Part shown: in pieces, positions 1 through 5,251 of the stretch
How positions within the stretch are numbered: position 1 is the stretch's first letter
Layout: each line of letters begins with the position of its first letter
Assembly (NCBI GenBank): GCA_007695205.1
Contig: REEF01000489.1
Coordinates: 1 to 12,346, forward strand
Origin: Planctomycetaceae bacterium
GTDB taxonomy: Bacteria; Planctomycetota; Planctomycetia; Pirellulales; Pirellulaceae
Direction: 5' to 3'
DNA length: 12,346 bases
Position numbers and translations under genes: made by a program
The notes under the pieces: model-generated
The model's input: only the letters and a program-made list of their open reading frames with translations
What the model was told of the DNA's origin: nothing
Databases searched by the model: none

Positions 1-134
1 ACATGGTTCGCGACCGGTTAGGAATTCCCGTCATCGAGATCGAAGTCCCCCCGATTACCGACGCCCTCGAACCCAGTCTCCGCACCCGACTGGAAGCCCT
101 GATCGAGCTACAGAAAAGCACATACTGTCTGTGA
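1..134 (+). CDS. 3' end of a gene, possibly 2-hydroxyacyl-CoA dehydratase family (partial)
   Basis: An open frame enters from the left edge and ends with TGA at 132-134. The readable 43 residues start within MVRDRLGIPVIEIEVPPITD and end in KSTYCL. The pattern of an arginine, then GIP, a short hydrophobic strand ending in E, and a terminal R-T-R-L-E-A-L helix resembles the extreme C-terminus of 2-hydroxyacyl-CoA dehydratase / benzoyl-CoA reductase (HgdB/BcrB-like) subunits, in which the last strand and helix follow this order. That assignment rests on a short segment and is tentative; no Fe-S ligand cysteines are visible in what is left. The ATG at position 3 is probably internal and the gene most likely continues to the left. 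A weak inverted repeat follows the stop. Confidence 0.4.
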   Translation, partial: MVRDRLGIPVIEIEVPPITDALEPSLRTRLEALIELQKSTYCL

Positions 135-158
135 CTTGGCATCCGACAATAGGCCAAG
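135..158 (+). terminator. Weak hairpin after the first gene
   Basis: Immediately after the TGA stop, CTTGGC (135-140) and GCCAAG (153-158) can form a 6-bp stem with a 12-base loop. No U-tract follows, so it may only be a weak or factor-assisted 3' end. The rest of 159-273 shows nothing else that I can identify. Confidence 0.25.
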
Positions 159-273
159 ATCCGTATCCTTCCCATGCCGCGGTTCAGCGCGTGGAAGACC
201 TTTCCGCCGGGTGTAACGCGTTTCGTACGAGGCATGCGTCTGTTTTAGCTATGTCCTGTAGAATGTCCAGTAT

Positions 274-296
274 ATGCTCCTGACCCCTTTATTTTT
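274..296. repeat. Half-copy of the CTCCTGAC palindromic repeat
   Basis: The plus strand reads ATGCTCCTGACCCCTTT followed by ATTTTT. This resembles one arm of the long hairpin at 661-735 (ATGACTCCTGACACTTTC), sharing ATG, CTCCTGAC and CTTT. It lies just after the hemP stop codon and could be a solitary or decayed half of the same repeat family. As a hemP terminator it is unconvincing because no partner arm is seen nearby. Confidence 0.35.
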
Positions 297-302
297 ACCC
301 AG

Positions 303-488
303 TCATTTCTGCAAGATCAGCTTGTTGTTTCGTGTGACTTGCAAGCGGTACATCTGTCCGTCGTGAATGATCCTCAACTCCCGGCCTCCCTGCAGCAACT
401 GTTTGCTGCTGACCGTCGGGACGCTCGCCAGCCTCTCGTCGGTGGCCGGTGGGCGGTCGGGCTGCGTCGGCATTGTCGGGCCAGTCAT
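303..488 (-). CDS. hemP: Hemin uptake protein HemP-like
   Basis: This short protein of about 61 residues has a variable, proline-rich N-terminal half and a conserved C-terminal core. The core is S-K-Q-L-L-Q-G-G-R-E-L-R-I-I-H-D-G, then Q-M-Y-R-L-Q-V-T-R-N-N-K-L-I-L-Q-K at the very end. This is the HemP pattern: a leucine followed by G-x-R-E-x-x-I-x-H-x-G-x-x-Y-x-L-R-x-T-R-x-x-K-L-I-L-x-K. HemP proteins are small cytoplasmic proteins tied to haem uptake loci and, in some bacteria, act as activators of haem-receptor genes. I chose the ATG at 488 because GAGGGGAG (497-504) sits 8 bases upstream. An ATG at 494 and a GTG at 527 are in frame but have poorer spacing or no ribosome site. A Fur-box-like dyad and a promoter lie upstream. 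No haem receptor or transporter is adjacent in the window, which is common for stand-alone hemP genes. Confidence 0.82.
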   Translation of the reverse strand: MTGPTMPTQPDRPPATDERLASVPTVSSKQLLQGGRELRIIHDGQMYRLQVTRNNKLILQK

Positions 489-579
489 GGCCATTTCTCC
501 CCTCGCACACGAAATGTCGCTCGCCACATCCGGAGGGACGCCAAGGGCCCAAGCAGAGCCGGCCTGCGAGGTATTTGAA

Positions 580-598
580 AATGAGAGTCACTATCATT
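580..598 (-). promoter_or_regulatory. Fur-box-like operator of hemP
   Basis: The plus strand reads AATGAGAGTCACTATCATT, a dyad centred on position 589 with 8 of 9 arm positions complementary. The inner 15 bases match the Fur 7-1-7 consensus (TGATAAT-N-ATTATCA) at 11 of 14 positions. The overlapping 19 bases at 577-595 match the classic GATAATGATAATCATTATC box at 15 of 19 positions. It lies between the predicted -10 and the hemP start, where bound Fur-Fe(II) would block transcription. The match is seen directly; repression under iron sufficiency is inferred from Fur biology. Confidence 0.75.
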
Positions 599-610
599 AA
601 CACTTGCGGC

Positions 611-639
611 ATTTTGTTCGCTTTGGTTCGGCCTGTCAA
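611..639 (-). promoter_or_regulatory. Predicted promoter of hemP
   Basis: On the minus strand a perfect TTGACA (634-639) is followed by a 17-base spacer and CAAAAT (611-616), which matches TATAAT at 4 of 6 positions. Transcription would start near 604, placing the Fur-like dyad in the first 25 or so transcribed bases. The -35 quality and ideal spacing make this a good sigma-70-type candidate. Confidence 0.5.
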
Positions 640-660
640 CCCCTTGCCCTGAAAATCGAG

Positions 661-735
661 AAAAAAGTGGCAGGAGTCATTTGTGCAATGCACCCGAAGG
701 GCCGGTTCCCGGCAAATGACTCCTGACACTTTCTT
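661..735. repeat. Long hairpin / REP-like palindrome between sulfatase operon and hemP
   Basis: The arms at 664-683 (AAAGTGGCAGGAGTCATTTG) and 713-732 (CAAATGACTCCTGACACTTT) pair at 19 of 20 positions around a 29-base loop, and A/T bases extend the stem. The loop itself can fold through GGG and CCC around CCGGTT. It lies just after the stop codon of the last sulfatase gene, and in that direction the arms are rich in A/T at the base, so it may end or stabilise the sulfatase transcript. The similarity of one arm to 274-296 suggests a dispersed repeat family rather than a simple terminator. Confidence 0.6.
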
Positions 736-746
736 TCGGCAATTGC

Positions 747-2117
747 TTACTGGTCGTGGACGGCCATGGCTTTTAGCAGAGCCGATAGTTCGGCGACCTT
801 TCCCGGCTGTCGATCGGCCAGATCGGTTTCCTCCAACGGATCGTCCTTCAGGTGGAACAGTTCGGTGCGGCCGCTTCTGTGAAATTGAATCAGCTTCCAA
901 TCGCCTTGTCGGACGGCCGTAGCCGCACGTGTTTTCCAATACATAGCCCGGTCAGGAAGCGTCGACGATTGGCCGAGCAGCATTGTCCACAGATCGACCC
1001 CTTCGACCGACTCGCCCGGCGGCAGATCGCCGCCAGCGGCGCGGATCAGCGTGGGGAGCCAGTCGACGACATGCATCGGCGTTTCGAAGACGTGCCCTGC
1101 CGGGATGTGTCCCGGCCAGTTGACGAAGGCCGGGACTCGGATGCCGCCTTCGTACAAATCGCCTTTCCAACCTCGTAGCGGTTGGTTGTTGCCCAGCGTG
1201 GTGTGCGCGGCGTACCGACCATTGTATTCGGTCTCGGGCGCGCTCCAGTTCTGTTGGCCCCCGTTGTCCGACGAGAAGACGATCAGCGTCTTGTCGCGTA
1301 GTCCGGTCCGCTCCAGCGCCCGAACAATCTGCCCCACGCCGTCGTCCAGATGCGTGATGGCGGCCGCGAAATGCCGCCGCCACACGTCGTCGATGGTCTG
1401 CTCGTACGGGGCGATCCATTTGGGAGGTTCGTTCAGCGGGTAATGCGGCGAATGGTGAGCCACGTACAGGAAGAAGGGTTCCTGCCCGGCCGATTCGATG
1501 ACTCGGATGGCTTCGTCTGTGATCAGATCGGTGACATGACCACACTCTTCCACGAACTGGTCGTCGCGATGCCAGGTGACATGGTCGCCGAATTTATAGC
1601 GATGAGTATACGGATCGATCTGCCCGCGCAGGTAGCCGTAGCTGGTGTCGAACCCGTAGCCCAGCGGCCGATGCTCGGGCGTCTCGCCGATGTGCCACTT
1701 GCCGCTGATGTGCGTGCGGTAGCCAAGCTGCCTCAGGCCGTGAGTCAGCCGTGCGTCCTCGCCCAGCATCTTCGTCGTCGAGCCCAGCGGGCCCAGGACA
1801 CCGAAGCGGCTGGGGAATCGGCCGGACAACAGCGCCACTCGCGTGGGAGAACACGTGGGATACACGTAGTGCTGGTTCAGTCGCGTGCCATCGTGGGCCA
1901 GCCGATCCAGGTGCGGCGTACGGACCTCCGAATCGTGGTAGCCGATATCCGCCCACCCCAGATCGTCCGCCAAAATGAAAATGATATTGGGCTGCGGAGC
2001 GTCGTCTGCAAAGGTTGGTGTCGCAACACATGGCAACAGACAGGCGAACAGAGCCAACGTCCCCGTACGAACCAACACGAAGCGACGACGATGATGACGA
2101 TGACGATGAAAAACCAT
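747..2117 (-). CDS. Secreted type I sulfatase, arylsulfatase B-like (third gene of operon)
   Basis: This 456-residue enzyme hydrolyses sulfate esters after conversion of its active-site cysteine to formylglycine. The signature is C89-S-P-T-R93 followed by LLSGR. The alkaline-phosphatase-superfamily metal site is visible as D51-D52 and D284-N285 (SDNGG), with further active-site residues K140 and H142 (GKWH), H221 and H225, and K318. Residues 1-37 form a signal peptide with an unusually basic, histidine-rich start (MVFHRHRHHRRR), a hydrophobic core and a likely cut after TFA. The stretch around F156-D-T-S-Y-G-Y resembles arylsulfatase B / N-acetylgalactosamine-4-sulfatase relatives, but the substrate cannot be read from sequence. 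The start is supported by AAGGAG seven bases upstream, which overlaps the stop codon of the preceding sulfatase gene. Only 12 bases separate the two genes, so they are co-transcribed. Length is normal for the family. Confidence 0.93.
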   Translation of the reverse strand: MVFHRHRHHRRRFVLVRTGTLALFACLLPCVATPTFADDAPQPNIIFILADDLGWADIGYHDSEVRTPHLDRLAHDGTRLNQHYVYPTCSPTRVALLSGRFPSRFGVLGPLGSTTKMLGEDARLTHGLRQLGYRTHISGKWHIGETPEHRPLGYGFDTSYGYLRGQIDPYTHRYKFGDHVTWHRDDQFVEECGHVTDLITDEAIRVIESAGQEPFFLYVAHHSPHYPLNEPPKWIAPYEQTIDDVWRRHFAAAITHLDDGVGQIVRALERTGLRDKTLIVFSSDNGGQQNWSAPETEYNGRYAAHTTLGNNQPLRGWKGDLYEGGIRVPAFVNWPGHIPAGHVFETPMHVVDWLPTLIRAAGGDLPPGESVEGVDLWTMLLGQSSTLPDRAMYWKTRAATAVRQGDWKLIQFHRSGRTELFHLKDDPLEETDLADRQPGKVAELSALLKAMAVHDQ

Positions 2118-2129
2118 AGAATCACTCCT

Positions 2130-3491
2130 TCAACGTTTCGCTTTCATCTGGGACTCCCAATCGCGGAGCAGTTCCTTGATTCGCAACGTTTCGGTGGGCT
2201 TGTCGGCCAGCAGATTGTTCTGTTCGCCGACATCGCGAGCCAAATCGAACAACCACTGTTCGGATTCGCTGCCGTCAGCCTTGCGGACATACTTCCAGTC
2301 GCCGTCGCGTACCGCCCACCAGGTCTGGTCGCCTCGGCGATCTCGCCAGAACAGCGTGCGCGCGAAATCGTCACGCTGTTGGACCACATGGTCGATGATG
2401 TCGTACCCGTCCAGCCGGTCGTCGGGCACTCGGGCACCGGTCAAACGCAAGAACGATCGGGTCAAGTCGAACGTCGCGGAGACTTGATCGCTCTGCATGC
2501 CGGCCGGAATTCGCCCCGGCCAACGGATGATCAGCGGGACTCGGATTCCCCCTTCGAACGTGGTGCTCTTCGCGCCGCGTAACGGTCCCATGTGAGCCGC
2601 GCCTTCGAAACCTCCATTGTCCGACACGAACACCACCAAAGTGTTTTTTGCAAGGCCGTGTTGCTCCAAGGCTGCCAGCAGACGCCCGACCTCGGAATCC
2701 AAATCCTCGAGCATCGCCACATAGGTCGCGTCATCCGGTTCCATCCAGTTTTCTTTCGTGACGACTTTGTCGTGGTCGTCCGGCCCCTGGAACGGGAAAT
2801 GCGGAGACTCGTGCGAGACGAACAGGAAGAAGGGACGTTCCCGATGACGTTGCATGAAGTCGATCGAAGCATCCGTGATCAGATGCGTCATGTACCCTTC
2901 GGCCCGGGTGGGCTCGCGATCGCGGAACAGCACGTGCAAATCGCTCAACTCGTGGTGCTCGAAATAATGCACGTTGCCGCCCAGATAGCCGAAGAATGCG
3001 TCCCAGCCATGCTCGAGGGGATGGAACTTGGGTTCGTAGCCCAAATGCCATTTGCCGAAGATGCCGCAAGCGTACCCGACGTCTTTCATCGCACCGGGCA
3101 GTACCGTCTGTTCGGCCGGCAATCCCAGTTCGCCTTGTTCTGCCAAGCGGATCGCATCGTCGTAACGCCCGACGTTTCCGGTGCCGATCGCGCATTCCAT
3201 GCCCCCGGCGCGGTGCTGGTAGCGTCCGGTCAGCAATGCCGTACGCGTCGGGGTGCACTCGGCGCCGTTCGAATAATGCTGCGTGAAACGCACTCCCTGC
3301 CGAGCCAAGTTGTCGATGTGCGGCGTCTTCGCGACCGGATGGCCATAGCAGCCCAGGTCGCCGTACCCCATGTCGTCGGCCAGGATCAGGACGATGTTCG
3401 GTCTTTCGGCGGAAACCGCAGCGGCTGCGACGATCGTCTGGATCACGGCCGCGAGTATCAAGACCAGACTGTTCCATTGGCAACGATTCAT
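2130..3491 (-). CDS. Secreted type I sulfatase, GALNS/arylsulfatase A-like (second gene of operon)
   Basis: This is a 453-residue sulfatase. The formylglycine motif is C79-T-P-T-R83 followed by LLTGR. D39-D40, K147 and H149 (GKWHLG), H227 and H231 (SHESPH), D291-N292 (SDNGG) and K308 complete the calcium and substrate-sulfate site. A signal peptide spans about residues 1-28 with a likely cut after VSA, so the protein acts in the periplasm or outside the cell. An inserted loop at about 97-128, rich in glycine and acidic residues, precedes the usual L-P-x-x-x-K-D-V-G-Y segment. The start codon overlaps the stop of the upstream sulfatase gene by four bases (ATGA). There is no strong ribosome site of its own, which points to translational coupling. 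A GALNS-type preference (N-acetylgalactosamine-6-sulfate or galactose-6-sulfate) is only a guess from overall resemblance. Confidence 0.93.
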   Translation of the reverse strand: MNRCQWNSLVLILAAVIQTIVAAAAVSAERPNIVLILADDMGYGDLGCYGHPVAKTPHIDNLARQGVRFTQHYSNGAECTPTRTALLTGRYQHRAGGMECAIGTGNVGRYDDAIRLAEQGELGLPAEQTVLPGAMKDVGYACGIFGKWHLGYEPKFHPLEHGWDAFFGYLGGNVHYFEHHELSDLHVLFRDREPTRAEGYMTHLITDASIDFMQRHRERPFFLFVSHESPHFPFQGPDDHDKVVTKENWMEPDDATYVAMLEDLDSEVGRLLAALEQHGLAKNTLVVFVSDNGGFEGAAHMGPLRGAKSTTFEGGIRVPLIIRWPGRIPAGMQSDQVSATFDLTRSFLRLTGARVPDDRLDGYDIIDHVVQQRDDFARTLFWRDRRGDQTWWAVRDGDWKYVRKADGSESEQWLFDLARDVGEQNNLLADKPTETLRIKELLRDWESQMKAKR

Positions 3492-4909
3492 GGTGCCGTC
3501 TTTCTTTTGGGTTTGGCCGGGCGCTTGGCGAGTTCCGAAGCGCGGGCGGGGTCATAGTCGGGATTGAGCCGGGGCATACGTGCGCCGACTTCTTTCCGCC
3601 ATCGGGCCAGCGCAGCCTGCATCTTCTTTGCCCGAACCGGCTCGGCGGCAGCCAGATTGTTCTGTTCGGACAGATCTTTGCCCAGATGGTAAAGCTCGAC
3701 CGCACCCGACTCGAAAAACTCGATCAGCTTCCAATCGCCTTGCCGGATCGCGCTGGCCGGTGTGCAGTGGTGATAGTGCGGCAGATGCCAGTAGAGCGTC
3801 TCGCGATCGAGCGGCGCGGCCGGGTCGCGCAGCAGCGGAACCAGGCTGACACCATCACATGGCTGATGCGACGGCAGCTCGGCCCCTGCCAATTCGACGA
3901 ACGTGGGATACAGGTCCATCGTGATCACCGCCCGGTCGCAGACGGAATTGGCTGGGATCTGTCCCGGCCAGCGAGCGATGGCAGGGATACGAATGCCGCC
4001 TTCGTACAGCATGCCTTTCTCGCCGCGCAGCGGTCGATTCGACGTGACCACACGGCCACTCTGCTCGTGTTCCAAACCGCCGTTGTCGGACAGAAACAGG
4101 ATCAACGTGTTGTCCGCCAATCCGGCGGCATCCACTGCGGCCGCGATGCGACCGACGCTTTGGTCCAGTTCTTCCAACAACCCGGCGTAGGCCGGCAGGC
4201 TGGGATATCCGGGCATCGGAGGTTTCGCTTCATACTTGGCCAGCAATTCCGGCGTGGTCGAAAGCGGGATATGGACCGCGAAGTGCGACACCTGCAGCAG
4301 GAACGGTCGGTCCTTGTGGGCTCGGACGAAGTCGATGGCCTGTTCGGTCAGGAAATCCGCCGTCCGCCGCACGTCTTTGTCACCGGTGATTCTGGGCGGC
4401 AAGGTGTTTCCCTGGCACTCGAGAACCGTCTGCCAACCTTGTTCTGCCGGCCCGAATCCGCTGCCGCCCAAGTGCCATTTGCCCAAGTAGCCGGTCGCGT
4501 AGCCCACGGTTGCCAATCGTTCGGCAAACGTTTCCACCTCCAGGGGCAACTGCGATGGCACCACGGGATCGATCAGCCGGGCAAACGGCCGCCGGTGTCC
4601 CGGGATGTGCTGGGTGATGCCGAACCGAGCCTGGTCCTGACCCGATTGCATATTCGCCCGCGTCGGCGAACACACGGGGCCAGCATAGAACTGGCTGAAC
4701 CGCATCCCCTCGCGTGCCAAGCGGTCGATATTTGGCGTCTCGTTGAACGTATTGCCATAGCAAGCCAGGTCCGCCCAGCCCAGATCATCGGCCAGGATGA
4801 TCACGATATTCGGCATGCGATCACCGGTCGACTGGGCTTCACCATGGCGGCTGGCGATCGACAAAAACGAGAATAGGAGCACGAGCCCCATCGCAATCGT
4901 TCGAGACAT
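3488..4909 (-). CDS. Secreted type I sulfatase (first gene of operon)
   Basis: This 473-residue sulfatase has its formylglycine motif at C80-S-P-T-R84, D41-D42, K144 and H146 (GKWHLG), H209 and H213, D275-N276 (SDNGG) and K298. The segment after the CxPxR motif reads NMQSGQ instead of the common LTGR, a variation also seen in other bacterial sulfatases. The C-terminus is a lysine/proline-rich tail. I start at the ATG at 4909 because MSRTIAMGLVLLFSFLSIAS gives a compact signal peptide. The frame stays open back to 5107, but those extra 66 residues are not signal-like and their first part lies upstream of a predicted promoter. Ribosome site evidence at 4909 is weak (TAGG), so an ATG at about 4966 remains possible. 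As the first gene of the three-gene unit it would set expression of all three. The substrate is unknown. Confidence 0.9.
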   Translation of the reverse strand: MSRTIAMGLVLLFSFLSIASRHGEAQSTGDRMPNIVIILADDLGWADLACYGNTFNETPNIDRLAREGMRFSQFYAGPVCSPTRANMQSGQDQARFGITQHIPGHRRPFARLIDPVVPSQLPLEVETFAERLATVGYATGYLGKWHLGGSGFGPAEQGWQTVLECQGNTLPPRITGDKDVRRTADFLTEQAIDFVRAHKDRPFLLQVSHFAVHIPLSTTPELLAKYEAKPPMPGYPSLPAYAGLLEELDQSVGRIAAAVDAAGLADNTLILFLSDNGGLEHEQSGRVVTSNRPLRGEKGMLYEGGIRIPAIARWPGQIPANSVCDRAVITMDLYPTFVELAGAELPSHQPCDGVSLVPLLRDPAAPLDRETLYWHLPHYHHCTPASAIRQGDWKLIEFFESGAVELYHLGKDLSEQNNLAAAEPVRAKKMQAALARWRKEVGARMPRLNPDYDPARASELAKRPAKPKRKTAP

Positions 4910-5033
4910 AGCACGGCCTATCGAATCAGAAGATACAGGAACCACGCTACCGGATTCCATTGGCATCGGTCCACCAGCGGCACGTTGGACGCTTACGCAA
5001 AACGCCGAACTCATTACGCCCGACGATCCCGTC

Positions 5034-5062
5034 AGTATCGACCACCGTCCCACTTGAGTCAA
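5034..5062 (-). promoter_or_regulatory. Predicted promoter of the sulfatase operon
   Basis: On the minus strand TTGACT (5057-5062) and GATACT (5034-5039) are separated by exactly 17 bases, matching the sigma-70 consensus at 5 of 6 and 4 of 6 positions. Transcription would begin near 5027, giving a leader of about 118 bases before the 4909 start. No clear operator or riboswitch fold was recognised in the leader. Confidence 0.35.
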
Positions 5063-5142
5063 CATGCAGGTTGTGAAGCGCCCGGCCAAGCCTTTCTTGT
5101 CAATCACGGCTGCATTGCACGGGTGAGGGGGTCAATTCCAAA

Positions 5143-5231
5143 GTAGTAGGCACACTCCGTGTGCCGTGACTTGCGGACGGCACACTCCGTGTGCTGTAAC
5201 TTGCGGACGGCACACGGAGTGTGCCTGCTAC
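5143..5231. repeat. REP-like palindromic element, three-hairpin copy
   Basis: The element begins GTAGTAGGCACACTCC and ends GGAGTGTGCCTGCTAC, so its ends are inverted repeats. It contains three small hairpins: GGCACACTCCGTGTGCC at 5149-5165, a variant at 5179-5195, and GGCACACGGAGTGTGCC at 5209-5225. Each has a 7-bp stem and a 3-base loop. A 30-bp unit (5149-5178) is duplicated in tandem (5179-5208) with two substitutions. The flank ATTCCAAA (5135-5142) is shared with the copy at 10429-10487. It starts 20 bases beyond the stop of the propeller gene. I infer a non-autonomous palindromic repeat (REP/BIME-like); a role in transcript ends is possible. Confidence 0.8.
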
Positions 5232-5251
5232 AATTGTTTCTGCGAGGTCGC

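Larger units (their letters stand above)
4910..5251. other. Intergenic region between the sulfatase operon and the propeller gene
   Basis: This stretch of about 340 bases holds the leader and predicted promoter of the sulfatase operon (4910-5062), then about 80 bases with no recognised feature, then the 89-bp palindromic repeat element (5143-5231) and 20 bases before the stop codon of the propeller gene. Frames open across it have no coding character; the apparent reading through the repeat yields repeated HTECA-type peptides, which are translation artefacts of the palindromes. Confidence 0.6.

Noticed and set aside
295..939. Minus-strand frame of about 214 codons overlapping hemP and the sulfatase 3' end
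   Set aside because: It runs through the long hairpin and the hemP control region in another frame and its translation has low-complexity Arg/Gly/Pro character.
1350..2582. Plus-strand open frame of about 410 codons across the junction of two sulfatase genes
   Set aside because: It is antisense to clear sulfatase motifs and crosses their junction; the translation shows no domain or signal.
4910..5107. N-terminal extension of the first sulfatase to the upstream ATG at 5107
   Set aside because: The extra 66 residues are not signal-like and would bury the real signal peptide; a predicted promoter lies within this stretch.
5149..5225. Possible CRISPR array because of 30-bp direct repeats
   Set aside because: The repeats are contiguous with no unique spacers, the units are hairpins with inverted copies, and no cas gene is present.
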